From Rhodobium orientis (GTDB taxonomy: Bacteria; Pseudomonadota; Alphaproteobacteria; Rhizobiales; Rhodobiaceae): a stretch of DNA of 55,000 bases. This document shows positions 1-8,439 of this stretch, in pieces; the stretch's first letter is position 1; the number at the start of each line of letters is the position of its first letter. The position numbers and the translations under genes were made by a program. The notes below the pieces were generated by a model. That model saw only the letters and a list, made by a program, of their open reading frames with translations, had not been told where the DNA came from and did not search any database. The stretch lies in NCBI RefSeq assembly GCF_003258835.1, contig NZ_NPEV01000027.1, forward strand, positions 1-55,000, given 5' to 3'.

Positions 1-29
1 CGGCCTCCTCCGCCTATCCATGCCAAAAG

Positions 30-72
30 TGTCAACCATCTCCCCGAACGCTGTAAGCCATCTCCCCGGGAC
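30..72. repeat. Two tandem 20-bp repeats, possible insertion-sequence end
   Basis: Two near-identical units follow one another: TGTCAACCATCTCCCCGAAC at 30-49 and TGTAAGCCATCTCCCCGGGA from 52. Multiple short TGT-starting repeats of this kind are found at the ends of IS21- and IS481-family elements in alphaproteobacteria. No transposase is visible inside the window, so this is either the edge of an element lying to the left or a relic. The family assignment is from memory of such ends and is weak. Confidence 0.35.
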
Positions 73-83
73 ATACATCGAGC

Positions 84-226
84 CCGGGGTGACGGCAGAG
101 TGTGCCGGACAGAAGGAAGCCCAATCGAAGCCGCAAGGCTTCGCAAGGCCAACCGGCCGCCGGCGCCCATGCGCCGCCCCCGCGGAGGCCAGCGAGCGTC
201 AGCGAGCGCTCAGCCGTGAGCGAAAA
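84..226 (-). repeat. Interspersed palindromic repeats, families B and C
   Basis: Bases 84-95 (CCGGGGTGACG type) match the arm of repeat family B also seen at 34149-34320 and 50909-50970. Bases 122-226 are family C: reverse-complemented they read as a GC-rich block containing GCCTCCGCGGGGGCGGCGCA, then CTTGCGAAGCC and GGCTTCG, closely matching 50824-50885 in opposite orientation. The block lies directly behind the stop codon of the quinone oxidoreductase gene. There is no coding potential I trust here. Confidence 0.7.
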
Positions 227-227
227 C

Positions 228-1202
228 CTAAGGCGTGATCACCACCTTGCCCTTGACCCGGCGTTCGCGGATTTCGCTCAAGGCCTCCGGCACCTCGTCG
301 AGCAGGTAGGTGGCGTGGATGTGCGGCTTGAGTGCGCCGTCCGCGACCATGCCGAGGAGCCGGGAAATGCTCTCCCGGTGCCGGTCCGGGTCGCGGGCCA
401 CCGCCTCGCCCCAGAACACGCCGCGAACGTCGATGCCCTTGAGGAGGACGAGGTTCAGCGGGATCTTCGGGATCTCGCCGGAGGCAAAGCCGATGACGAG
501 GAACCGGCCGCCGAAGGTGAGTGCCCTCAGCGCCTGCTCCGCGTGGTCGCCGCCGACCGGGTCGTAGACGACATCGACGCCGGCCCCGTCGGTGAGATCC
601 TTCAGCCGCTGCTTCAGGTCGCCATCGGCGTAGTTGACGAGGTCGTCGGCGCCGAGCGAGCGGCAGAAGTCGAGCTTGTCCTCCGACGACGCACAGGCGA
701 TGACGCGCGCGCCGAGGATCTTGCCCAGTTCGATCGCCGCCTGGCCGACGCCGCCGGAGGCGCCGAGCACCACCAGCGTCTCGTCGGGCTGCAGGCTGGC
801 GCGCTCCTCCAACGCATGGAGCGTCGTGCCGTAGATGATGATGAGGCCAGAGGCGGTCTCGAAATCGACGCCGTCCGGCAGCACGATGAGCTGGTCCTCC
901 GGCGCCACCACCTTCTCCCGGCAGCAGCCCCAGCCGAGATAGCCGACGACCCGGTCCCCGGGCTTCAGCCGGTCGACGCCCTCGCCGACCGATTCCACCG
1001 TGCCCGCCATCTCGCCGCCCGGCGAGAACGGCAGCTCCGGCTTGAACTGGTATTTGCCGCGGATGATCAGCGTGTCGAAGAAATTGAGCGCGGCCGCATG
1101 CACCCTGACCACGGCCTCGCCGGGACCGGCGACGGGCTCGTCCACATCGGCCAGCACCAGGTGGTCCTCGCCGCCATGCTCCGTGCACAGAACCGCTTTC
1201 AT
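228..1202 (-). CDS. NADPH:quinone oxidoreductase family (MDR) protein
   Basis: A 324-residue zinc-independent medium-chain dehydrogenase/reductase. Such enzymes reduce quinones or enones with NADPH in the cytosol. The GroES-like N-terminal half is followed by a Rossmann fold whose nucleotide-binding loop GASGGVGQ is at residues 147-154. No structural or catalytic zinc-binding cysteine cluster is seen, as expected for the QOR branch. The start at 1202 is chosen over a longer reading because GGAGGGG lies just upstream and family members begin with MKAVLC. The gene stands alone and is divergent from the SPOUT methylase. The precise substrate is unknown. Confidence 0.85.
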   Translation of the reverse strand: MKAVLCTEHGGEDHLVLADVDEPVAGPGEAVVRVHAAALNFFDTLIIRGKYQFKPELPFSPGGEMAGTVESVGEGVDRLKPGDRVVGYLGWGCCREKVVAPEDQLIVLPDGVDFETASGLIIIYGTTLHALEERASLQPDETLVVLGASGGVGQAAIELGKILGARVIACASSEDKLDFCRSLGADDLVNYADGDLKQRLKDLTDGAGVDVVYDPVGGDHAEQALRALTFGGRFLVIGFASGEIPKIPLNLVLLKGIDVRGVFWGEAVARDPDRHRESISRLLGMVADGALKPHIHATYLLDEVPEALSEIRERRVKGKVVITP

Positions 1203-1417
1203 GAACCCCTCCCCCGCCCGATCCGGAACGCACTCCTGGTTGACAGCGCCGCCCCGCCGGCTATGCAACCACGCCGATGGCCGGAAATCCGCCACGGGCG
1301 GCGGACCGGCACCCCAATCTGATAGCATGGGCGTCGATTCGCCGGAAGCCGGCAGCGGCCGGACACCTGCGGTCGCAGCACCCTCAGGTCCTACGCGAAA
1401 GAGAAGCAACGGAAGCG

Positions 1418-2020
1418 ATGACGTCGAAACCCCCGCGCGGCTATTTCGCCATCGGCGTTGAGGGCCTCTCCAAGCCCGGCAATCTCGGCAATCTGATGCG
1501 CACGGCGCACGCCTTCGGCGCCGCCTTTGCCTTCACGGTCGATGCCGACCGGGCGCTCGGGCGGACCGGATCGGACACCTCGCGCTCGGCCCAGCACATG
1601 CCCTATTTCGCCTGGCCGAGTGTCGGCGAGATGGACCTGCCGGCCGGCTGCAAGCTCGTCGGCGTAGAACTTCTCGACGATGCGGTGGAGCTGCCGAGCT
1701 TCGGCCACCCCTTGCGCGCCGCCTATGTGCTGGGTTCGGAGGCCGGCTCGCTGTCGCCTCAGATGGTGGAACGCTGCGACCACGTGATAAAAATCCCGAC
1801 CGCCTTCTGCATCAATGTGGCGACCGCCGGCGCCATCGTCATGTACGACCGCGTCCGCACCATGGGACGGTTCGCCGAGCGGCCGGTCGCGGCCGGAGCG
1901 CCGAGCGAGGACCTCGCGGCCCATGTCCACGGCAAGCCGCGCTTTCGCTCCGGACGGCGGCCGGAGACGATCTTCCAGGCGAAGAAGCAGCCGCCCGATG
2001 CCGGCGAAAGACGGGAATAG
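1418..2020 (+). CDS. TrmH/SpoU-family RNA methyltransferase
   Basis: A 200-residue SPOUT-superfamily 2'-O-ribose methyltransferase that would use SAM to modify tRNA or rRNA. All three SPOUT motifs are visible: motif 1 (NLGNLMRTAHAFGA, residues 22-35) with the conserved N and R, motif 2 (AYVLGSEAGSLSP, about 102-114) and motif 3 (INVATAGAIVMYDR, about 132-145), where the trefoil knot binds SAM. The usual N-terminal substrate-binding domain is absent, so it is a minimal catalytic form, with a basic tail (about 165-200). The start is the ATG at 1418 after a GGAAG motif. The RNA target cannot be read from sequence. Confidence 0.88.
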   Translation: MTSKPPRGYFAIGVEGLSKPGNLGNLMRTAHAFGAAFAFTVDADRALGRTGSDTSRSAQHMPYFAWPSVGEMDLPAGCKLVGVELLDDAVELPSFGHPLRAAYVLGSEAGSLSPQMVERCDHVIKIPTAFCINVATAGAIVMYDRVRTMGRFAERPVAAGAPSEDLAAHVHGKPRFRSGRRPETIFQAKKQPPDAGERRE

Positions 2021-2103
2021 CGCGTGTCCCCGGAGAAGGAGACCGGGTCTGCAGGAACGCGCAAGGAAGGCTTCAAACGGTGACGCGCCCGGTCGCGCCG
2101 CAG

Positions 2104-2673
2104 TCACCCGCTGCCGTCGGCGTCGCCAAGCGCATTGCGCAGGCGCCCGAAGGCGAGCCGGATGCGCGATTTCACGGTGCCGAGCGGCAGGCCGGTGCGG
2201 TCCGCGATGGCGCCGTGCGAAAGCCCGTCGAAGAACGACAGCCGGATGAGGTCGACCTGTTCTTCCGGCAGGTCGGCAAGCGCGGCCCGCACCCGGCGAT
2301 CACGCTGGTCGGCGTCGATGAGCGTTTCCGGGTCGGGATCGCCTTCCGGAATCAGCAGCGGATCGTCGGACGGAAGGTCCGCGTCGCTGCCGCGGCGCAG
2401 GATGTCGATCCGCCGGTTTCGCGCGACCCGGAACAGCCAGGTGGAGAGCGTCGCCTTCTTGCGGTCGAACTGGGCGGCCTTGCGCCACAGGGTGACCATG
2501 ACCTCCTGGGTGACCTCTTCGGCAAGCCCGGCCTCGGCCCCGATTCGCATCAGATACGCCTTGATCCTGGGGGCGAAGTGGTCGAACAACTCCGTGAACG
2601 CGTCGCGGTCGCCGTCGCGAGCCACCCGTTCAATCAGGTCGGCGAAGTGTTCCTGTCTACTCACAACGGTCAT
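2104..2673 (-). CDS. ECF-type RNA polymerase sigma factor, RpoE/ECF11-like
   Basis: A 189-residue sigma-70-family factor of the extracytoplasmic-function type. Region 2 spans about residues 13-95 (AEEVTQEVMVTLWRKA recognition of -10, and the ATLSTWLFRVARNR core-binding helix) and region 4 about 125-182 (helix-turn-helix LSHGAIADRTGLPLGTVKSR). The region 4 sequence resembles the RpoE-ChrR group, which responds to singlet oxygen in phototrophic alphaproteobacteria; that subgroup call is from memory. Unlike that group, no ChrR-like anti-sigma gene follows: the next gene downstream is the convergent SPOUT methylase. The start is the ATG at 2673. Confidence 0.88.
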   Translation of the reverse strand: MTVVSRQEHFADLIERVARDGDRDAFTELFDHFAPRIKAYLMRIGAEAGLAEEVTQEVMVTLWRKAAQFDRKKATLSTWLFRVARNRRIDILRRGSDADLPSDDPLLIPEGDPDPETLIDADQRDRRVRAALADLPEEQVDLIRLSFFDGLSHGAIADRTGLPLGTVKSRIRLAFGRLRNALGDADGSG

Positions 2674-3120
2674 TTTGGTTTTTGTTGCAGGTTGTGCCGG
2701 TGCCCCCTTCCGTTCCACCCGCCCCCGGCCGGAACGGCATCTCAATCCGGGGCGATGTCTTCACGTCTGCTGAACGATCCTTTATGACAAACTGTCGCCC
2801 GATTTGTTGTCGACAGCCTCTGACGCAACGACCTTAGAGCGGTGAACGTCCATTTGGAACAGCCTCCTAAAGGGGAATTGACACGTGAAACGCTCAAGGC
2901 TGACGTGACGCTGCAGCGCCGGGGATAAAATTATCGTTAAGGGAACATTAAATTTCCCGTCCGCGGCAGCCGGCCGCCTCCCGCCCGAGAACCGGCCGGC
3001 CGGCCCGAAAAACGCCTAAAATGCGCGCCACTGACGCAATGAATTGGTAACGCTTTCTTGAGGAAACCGTGGAAACGTGACGGTGACCCAATCGAACGAG
3101 CAGGAACAAAGCGGAACGAT
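2674..3120. other. Divergent intergenic region between sigma factor and IalB gene
   Basis: This 447-base spacer separates the divergent sigma and IalB genes and should hold both promoters. Apart from the short ORF at 2782-2853, I see a TTGACA hexamer near 2879 and a TAAAAT hexamer near 2926 on the plus strand, but no pair with good spacing. No TGATCC/TAAGA-type ECF11 promoter pair was recognised upstream of the sigma gene. Confidence 0.4.
2782..2853 (-). CDS. Possible 23-codon leader peptide upstream of the sigma gene
   Basis: On the minus strand an ATG at 2853 is preceded by a strong ribosome binding site (TAGGAGG, 8 bases before the start) and opens a 23-codon frame ending in TAA at 2782. 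The peptide (MDVHRSKVVASEAV and so on) is hydrophilic and not recognised. It ends 108 bases before the sigma factor start on the same strand, so it could be a regulatory upstream ORF or simply chance. The evidence is the ribosome binding site alone. Confidence 0.3.
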   Translation of the reverse strand: MDVHRSKVVASEAVDNKSGDSLS

Positions 3121-3633
3121 ATGATGAAATTACGCTTAGCGGCCCTGGTCGCAATTGTGACCGTAGCTCTGTCGAGCGGCGCTCAGGCGCAGTCCTCCCG
3201 TGTCTTGTCCAAGCACAATGACTGGGAGGTCCGCACCTATTCCGATTCTTCCGGCAAGGTCTGCTACGCACTGTCCGTGCCGAAGCAGAAGCTGCCCGGT
3301 CCGCCGGTCGACCACGGCGACGTCTATTTCTTCGTCAGCACCCGTCCCGGTCAGAACGTCAGCAACGAGCCGTCGATGTTCGTCGGCTATCCGTTCAAGA
3401 CCGATTCCGACCTCAGCGTCGACGTAGACGGCACCAGCTTTTCCATGTTCACCAAGGGTGACGGGGCCTGGGTGGCCAACGCCGCCGAAGAACAGCGGCT
3501 GGTCGGCGCCATGAAGGCGGGCTCGCGGATGACGGTGAAGGGCGTTTCCCAGCGCGGCACGAATACCAGCTACAGCTATTCGCTGTCCGGCATCACCGCG
3601 GCGCTCGACGCCGCGACGAAGGCCTGCAACTAG
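3121..3633 (+). CDS. Invasion associated locus B (IalB) family protein
   Basis: A 170-residue exported protein. A signal peptide covers about residues 1-24 (basic MMKLR, hydrophobic stretch, cleavage after AQA). The mature part has the IalB-family pattern: an early W in HNDWEVRTY, a VCYALS segment around a single Cys, the VGYPF motif and a late cysteine three residues from the C-terminus that could pair with the first. In Bartonella IalB is linked to erythrocyte invasion; in free-living relatives it is a periplasmic protein of unknown role. The start could be either of two adjacent ATG codons, 3121 or 3124. Confidence 0.85.
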   Translation: MMKLRLAALVAIVTVALSSGAQAQSSRVLSKHNDWEVRTYSDSSGKVCYALSVPKQKLPGPPVDHGDVYFFVSTRPGQNVSNEPSMFVGYPFKTDSDLSVDVDGTSFSMFTKGDGAWVANAAEEQRLVGAMKAGSRMTVKGVSQRGTNTSYSYSLSGITAALDAATKACN

Positions 3634-3821
3634 CCGAAATGCCGACCGCCCGCTGGGCGGAGCCCTTCAAGGTCGCCGCCTCTGGCACCATATGGCGGCT
3701 TTGGGCTATGATCGGCCGAAGACATTGAGACGGGCGACGGGCCGATGGCCGCGTCGCTCGTTTTCGTGTTGCCGCAAGCCCCTCTTTCGCAGACAGACGC
3801 CAGCCGGACAGACCGCAAACG

Positions 3822-5033
3822 ATGACCGAGACCGCATCCGCATCCCTTCCCGAAACGCCGCCGGCCGCAACGGCCGAGCGCCTGAGCCTCGTCGGCCTCG
3901 ACCGCGAGGAACTGGGCGAGGCGCTCCGCCAGGTCGGCGTGCCGGAGCGTCAGGTGCGCATGCGCGTCGCCCAGCTCTGGCACTGGATCTACCTGCGCGG
4001 CGTCGACGATTTCGCCGCCATGACCAACATCGCCAAGGATTTGCGGACCCGGCTCGACGCCGCCTGCAGCATCGCCTATCCGGAAATCGTCAGCGAACAG
4101 GTCTCCGTCGACGGCACCCGCAAATGGCTGCTGCGCTTTCCCCCGGCCGGCGCGGGGCGCCCGGTCGAGGTCGAGACCGTCTATATCCCCGAGGAAGGCC
4201 GCGGCACGCTCTGCGTTTCCAGCCAGGTCGGCTGCACGCTGAATTGCGCCTTCTGCCACACCGGCACCCAGAAGCTGGTGCGCAATCTTTCCGCCGGCGA
4301 GATCGTCGCCCAGATCCGCCTTGCCCGCCATCGCATCGGCGACTTTCCGGACGCGGCAACGCCGACCGGGGCCATCGTTCCGGGCGAAGGCCGTCTTGTG
4401 ACCAACATCGTCATGATGGGCATGGGCGAGCCGCTCTACAATTTCGACAACGTGAAGAAAGCCCTCTTCATCGCCTCCGACAATGAAGGCCTCGGCCTGT
4501 CGCGCCGGCGCATCACCCTGTCGACCGCCGGCGTCGTGCCGATGATCGAGCGCACCGGCGCGGAAATCGGCGCCATGCTGGCGATCTCGCTGCATGCCGT
4601 ACGCGACGAGCTGCGCGACGTGCTGGTGCCGATCAACAGGAAATACCCGATCGCCGAGCTGATGGAGGCCTGCCGGACCTTTCCGGGCCTTTCCAACGCC
4701 CGCCGCATCACCTTCGAATACGTCATGCTGAAGGGCGTCAACGACAGCCCCGAAGAGGCCCGCGAGCTGGTCCGGCTGCTGAAGGGCATTCCCGCCAAGA
4801 TCAACCTGATCCCGTTCAATCCCTGGCCGGGCTCGGCCTATGAGTGCTCCGACTGGGAGACGATCGAGACCTTTGCGGCCATCGTCAACCGGGCCGGCTA
4901 CGCCTCGCCGATCCGCACCCCGCGCGGCCGCGACATCCTCGCCGCCTGCGGCCAGCTCAAATCGACCTCGGAGCGCCTTCGCGCCCGCGAGCGCATGGCC
5001 ATGGAGGCGATGATCGCGGGAACCGGGGCATGA
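3822..5033 (+). CDS. rlmN: Dual-specificity 23S rRNA A2503 / tRNA A37 C2-methyltransferase RlmN
   Basis: A 403-residue radical-SAM enzyme that methylates C2 of A2503 in 23S rRNA and A37 in some tRNAs, improving translational fidelity. The [4Fe-4S] cluster motif CxxxCxxC is at Cys138, Cys142 and Cys145 (CTLNCAFC). A GMGEPL SAM-binding motif follows near 205, and the methyl-carrying C-terminal cysteine lies in [10 protein letters not shown]. Length and motif order are standard. The stop codon overlaps the start of the next gene (ATGA), so the two are probably cotranslated. Confidence 0.96.
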   Translation: MTETASASLPETPPAATAERLSLVGLDREELGEALRQVGVPERQVRMRVAQLWHWIYLRGVDDFAAMTNIAKDLRTRLDAACSIAYPEIVSEQVSVDGTRKWLLRFPPAGAGRPVEVETVYIPEEGRGTLCVSSQVGCTLNCAFCHTGTQKLVRNLSAGEIVAQIRLARHRIGDFPDAATPTGAIVPGEGRLVTNIVMMGMGEPLYNFDNVKKALFIASDNEGLGLSRRRITLSTAGVVPMIERTGAEIGAMLAISLHAVRDELRDVLVPINRKYPIAELMEACRTFPGLSNARRITFEYVMLKGVNDSPEEARELVRLLKGIPAKINLIPFNPWPGSAYECSDWETIETFAAIVNRAGYASPIRTPRGRDILAACGQLKSTSERLRARERMAMEAMIAGTGA

Positions 5034-5524
5034 GGCGCATCTTCGCCATCGTCCTGAGATCCCTCTGGGTCATCGTCGTCTACCTGATTGCCGCCTATGT
5101 GGCCGGCGCCGTCGTCACCCTGTCGGCCGGCACCGAATGGGCGGCCTTGCGCGACCCCTATCTCGACCCGACGACGGCGATGATCGAGACCGCCCTTCTC
5201 GTCGGCCTTGCCGGCTCCTACCTCGGCGCCGCCTTTCTGATCCCGGCGACGGTCGCCATCATCGCCAGCGAAATCTTCAGCGTCCGCGGCGCCCTCTCCC
5301 ACCTTCTCGGCGGGCTTGCCGTTGCCGCGGTCTCCAGCGTGACGACCAACATCGTGCCGCACACCCATGTCTCGGCCTTCCGGGCCTGGGAGCTGCTGCT
5401 TGCCGCGGGCGTCCTGGCCGGCGCCGTCTACTGGCTGCTCGCCGGCCGCAATGCCGGCAAATGGCAGAAGGTTGGAAATAGGCCGCAAGCGGCGCAGCAA
5501 AACCACGCCGGCGAAGGCGTTTGA
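5030..5524 (+). CDS. Small membrane protein of unknown function
   Basis: A 164-residue protein with about four predicted membrane helices: residues 8-30, a stretch beginning [19 protein letters not shown] (about 51-80), [15 protein letters not shown] (about 90-107) and [17 protein letters not shown] (about 122-140), then a polar tail. The start codon overlaps the rlmN stop, which favours this ATG over other frames and indicates translational coupling. I do not recognise a named domain. Membrane proteins of this size often follow rlmN in Hyphomicrobiales, but no function follows from that. Confidence 0.75.
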   Translation: MRRIFAIVLRSLWVIVVYLIAAYVAGAVVTLSAGTEWAALRDPYLDPTTAMIETALLVGLAGSYLGAAFLIPATVAIIASEIFSVRGALSHLLGGLAVAAVSSVTTNIVPHTHVSAFRAWELLLAAGVLAGAVYWLLAGRNAGKWQKVGNRPQAAQQNHAGEGV

Positions 5525-5531
5525 TTCGCCT

Positions 5532-6074
5532 TTACCAAGCCACCGGCGAATAAACGAAGCGGCCGGAAATCCGCCAGCCCTGCCATTCCCAGCTTCCCGA
5601 CATCTCCATTTCAGGACTGCCCGCGTAAGGCGCCATCGGGACCGAAAACGGCGGCGTGCCGAAGCCGGGCAGCGTGCCACCCTGTCCCCAGCCATTGCCG
5701 CCATAGCCGCCAAATCCGGGAGAACCGTTGAGCCCGCGCGGCATCATCTCGGCCGTTCCAAAGGGTGGCGCCGGCACTTGATAGATCGGTCCGGGTTCGC
5801 CGTTGACGGTGCGCTGGCAGGTCATGACGGGGGTCGCCGGCATCTGCAGGCAATGGGTCTGGCGGATGCCGGCCGCATCGCCGCTCATGGTGCCGGTCAT
5901 GCGCATGCGCGCCGGCGACCAGATATGCTGCAGGCTCATCTCGTAGCGCACGGTGCCTTCCGTCGGCATGAAGGAGGGCCGGGACCAGCCCTGCGCCAAT
6001 GCCGGCAGGCTGAAGAAAACGACGTGGCCAAAGACCGCCAGGGCGAGGACGGCCATGGCAATTTCCCGTTTCAT
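5532..6074 (-). CDS. Exported Gly/Pro-rich hypothetical protein
   Basis: A 180-residue protein with a signal peptide (about 1-28, hydrophobic stretch ending ALAQ). The mature part has two cysteines (HCLQMP and MTCQRT) that could form a disulfide, a glycine/asparagine-rich low-complexity stretch (SPGFGGYGGNGWGQGG, around 115-135), and a C-terminal segment with several Trp and aromatic residues. The start at 6074 is preceded by AGGGGG. It converges on the membrane gene with only 7 bases between the stops. No family is recognised and the role is unknown; periplasmic or surface location is inferred from the signal peptide. Confidence 0.65.
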   Translation of the reverse strand: MKREIAMAVLALAVFGHVVFFSLPALAQGWSRPSFMPTEGTVRYEMSLQHIWSPARMRMTGTMSGDAAGIRQTHCLQMPATPVMTCQRTVNGEPGPIYQVPAPPFGTAEMMPRGLNGSPGFGGYGGNGWGQGGTLPGFGTPPFSVPMAPYAGSPEMEMSGSWEWQGWRISGRFVYSPVAW

Positions 6075-6164
6075 CACCGCCCCCTTTCCGTGCGTCCCTA
6101 TGCGCGGACTCCAGCTATCGTTCGGGCCATTGGACTGCATCGGCGCCTGAAGGCATCCGCTCCG

Positions 6165-6803
6165 CTACTGCGCGGCCTCTGCCCGCTCGACCAGGTCCTC
6201 CGCCTGCGGCAGAATCCCTTTCACCAGCACCTCCACGCCCTCAGGGTTGGGGTGGATGCCGTCGGCAAGCTTAAGTTCCGGCTCGTCGGCGACGCCGTCA
6301 AGGAAAAACGGGTAGAGCAGCGTGCCATAGTCTTCGGCCAGCCGGCCAAAGATCGGATCGAACCGGGCCGCATAGTCCTTGCCGGAACTGCCCGGCGCGA
6401 CCATGCCGGCGATCAGCACGGCCATGCCCCGCTCCTTCGCCTTGTCGAGGATGCCGCGAAGGGCCCGCTCGGTCTTTTGCGGATCGATCCGGCGCATGGC
6501 GTCGTTGATGCCGAGTTCCAGGATCAGCCCGCTGGCATCCTCCGGAACGTAGCGCTCGAAGCGGGAGAGCCCGCCCGAGGCGGTGTCGCCGGTCACCCCG
6601 GCATTGACAACCGAAACGTCCTTGCCGCCGGCACGAAGGGCGGCCTCGAGCCGGGCCGGAAAATCCCTACCGGCAGCAAGGCCGTAGCCCGCGACGAGGC
6701 TGTCGCCGAGGACGACGATCTTGACGGGCCCATCCGCCAGGGCGTTGAGGGGGGCAAGCAGCACGCCGATGACGACGAGCACAAAAAGTCTGGGAAAGCG
6801 CAT
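6165..6803 (-). CDS. SGNH/GDSL-family arylesterase, TesA-like (copy 1)
   Basis: A 212-residue periplasmic SGNH hydrolase related to TesA (thioesterase I / lysophospholipase L1). A signal peptide ends at ALA near residue 23. Block I GDSLVAGYG carries the nucleophile Ser35, block II is NAGVTGDT, block III GIND has Asn100, and block V DGIHPN supplies Asp and His. It would hydrolyse acyl esters or thioesters in the periplasm. It lies in tandem with a close paralogue at 6968-7600 on the same strand, and both are divergent from a YbbA/YbbP-type transporter, the usual partner of TesA. The start at 6803 follows a GGAGG-type site. Confidence 0.88.
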   Translation of the reverse strand: MRFPRLFVLVVIGVLLAPLNALADGPVKIVVLGDSLVAGYGLAAGRDFPARLEAALRAGGKDVSVVNAGVTGDTASGGLSRFERYVPEDASGLILELGINDAMRRIDPQKTERALRGILDKAKERGMAVLIAGMVAPGSSGKDYAARFDPIFGRLAEDYGTLLYPFFLDGVADEPELKLADGIHPNPEGVEVLVKGILPQAEDLVERAEAAQ

Positions 6804-6967
6804 GCGGAGGTCCTTTTTGTTTCGTTGAGACCACTCGGCCCGGCGCTCCACGGGAATCAGAACCGCCGGCCGGCGCCGACACCCGTAGCACATGGGATAC
6901 CCCGCCCCGGCGCGGCCAGTCGCCCCAAGCGCCCGCCGCAATGCCCCCGATCGCCCCGCGCCCGGCG

Positions 6968-7600
6968 TCAGCCCTTGGCCCGGGCGATCAGCTCTTCGAC
7001 CTTCGGCAGGATGCCCTTCACCATCAACCGAACCCCGTCGACATTCGGGTGCATGCCGTCGTCCTGGTTCAGTTTTGGCTGCGCGGCGACGCCCTCAAGG
7101 AAGAACGGGTAGAAGACGGCGCCGTATTTCTCCGCCAGCTCCGGATAGATCGGATCGAACGCCGCCTGGTAGTCCGGCCCCATATTCGGCGGCGCCAGCA
7201 TGCCGGCAAGCAGCACCGGCAGCCCGCGGGCCTTGGCCTTCTTGAGGATGTCCTCCAGCGCCGCGCGGGTCTTGTCCGGATCGATGCCGCGCAATGCGTC
7301 ATTTGCCCCGAGTGCGACGATCAGCGCATCGGCATCCTTGGGCACCGACCAGTCGAAGCGGGCAAGCCCGCCGCTGGAGGTATCGCCGGAGACCCCTGCA
7401 TTGACCACCTCCACGTCGTGGTTGCGCCCGCGCAGCGTCCCCTCCAGAAGCGTCGGAAAGCCCTTTCCGGGCGGCAGGCCGTAACCCGCGGTGAGGCTGT
7501 CGCCGAGTGCGACGATCTTCACGCGCTCCTCGGCCAGGGCGTTGAAGGTGGCAAACAGGATGCCGAGGATCGATAGAAAGACAATCGGTTCGGAGCGCAT
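6968..7600 (-). CDS. SGNH/GDSL-family arylesterase, TesA-like (copy 2)
   Basis: A 210-residue paralogue of the preceding esterase, with the same layout: a signal peptide ending at ALA (about residue 23), block I GDSLTAGYG with Ser35, block II NAGVSGDT, block III GANDAL and block V DGMHPN. The two copies share most of their block residues but differ clearly between them, so the duplication is not recent. This copy is the one directly divergent from ybbA, the common arrangement for TesA-YbbA-YbbP. The substrate range is not predictable. Confidence 0.88.
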   Translation of the reverse strand: MRSEPIVFLSILGILFATFNALAEERVKIVALGDSLTAGYGLPPGKGFPTLLEGTLRGRNHDVEVVNAGVSGDTSSGGLARFDWSVPKDADALIVALGANDALRGIDPDKTRAALEDILKKAKARGLPVLLAGMLAPPNMGPDYQAAFDPIYPELAEKYGAVFYPFFLEGVAAQPKLNQDDGMHPNVDGVRLMVKGILPKVEELIARAKG

Positions 7601-7707
7601 CGGATTTCCTTGATCGAATTGAAGCCTTACGGCCGCCGCCCCATATGGCAGGGCATCCGCCCTGAACCGCGCCCGCTCTCATCTACCTGAATATAGGACA
7701 CCGCCCC

Positions 7708-8427
7708 TTGGATCGGCCAGTCACCGAAGAAGTAACCGATAGCGTGATCGAACTCGACAAGGTGCACCTGACGCTGGGCTCCGGCGCCAGCCGGGTCCAT
7801 ATCCTAAAAGGCGTCGACCTTGCCATCAGGGACGGCCAGTCGGTCGGTATCGTCGGTCCCTCCGGCTCCGGCAAGTCGACGCTGCTGATGGCGATGGCAG
7901 GCCTTGAGCGCGCCGACAGCGGCCGGATCGTCGTCGCGGGAGCGGATCTGACGAAGCTCGATGAGAGCGCGCTCGCCCGGTTCCGCGGCCGCAATATCGG
8001 CATCGTCTTCCAGTCCTTCCACCTGATCCCGACCATGACGGCGCTGGAAAACGTCGCCGTGCCGCTGGAGCTGCAGGGGGCGCCGGATGCCTTTGAACGC
8101 GCCCGCGCCGAGCTGGAGAGTGTCGGCCTCGGTCCGCGCGTTTCCCACTATCCGGCCGAGCTTTCGGGCGGCGAGCAGCAGCGCGTGGCGATCGCCCGGG
8201 CCTTAGCGCCGATGCCGGCCATCGTCATTGCCGACGAGCCGACCGGCAATCTCGACGAGGCGACCGGGCGCGAGATCGCCAGCCTGATGTTTTCCGCCGC
8301 CGAGGCGCGCAACACCACGCTGGTGCTGGTTAGCCACGACCCGGAACTGGCCGAGCGCTGCGACCGCGTCGTGGAAATGCATTCCGGCACCGTCGTGACG
8401 CGCGATGCCGCCGAAGCGGCGCAATAG
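7708..8427 (+). CDS. ABC transporter ATP-binding protein, YbbA/LolD-like
   Basis: A 239-residue ABC ATPase of the MacB/LolD/YbbA group. The Walker A is GPSGSGKST (residues 50-58), signature LSGGEQQRVAIARAL, Walker B IVIADEPTGNLDE, with the H-loop in VLVSHD. It pairs with the FtsX-type permease encoded 12 bases downstream; the complex would act on lipids or envelope molecules. The longest reading starts with TTG at 7708; a GTG at 7744 in the same frame (VIELDKVHL) is a credible alternative, and the ribosome binding site does not settle it. No ATG suits the start. Confidence 0.9.
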   Translation: MDRPVTEEVTDSVIELDKVHLTLGSGASRVHILKGVDLAIRDGQSVGIVGPSGSGKSTLLMAMAGLERADSGRIVVAGADLTKLDESALARFRGRNIGIVFQSFHLIPTMTALENVAVPLELQGAPDAFERARAELESVGLGPRVSHYPAELSGGEQQRVAIARALAPMPAIVIADEPTGNLDEATGREIASLMFSAAEARNTTLVLVSHDPELAERCDRVVEMHSGTVVTRDAAEAAQ

Positions 8428-8439
8428 GCCGGATCTGAC

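Noticed and set aside
5367-7112. A 581-codon plus-strand frame across the exported protein and esterase genes
   Set aside because: Shadow of minus-strand genes with signal peptides and SGNH motifs.
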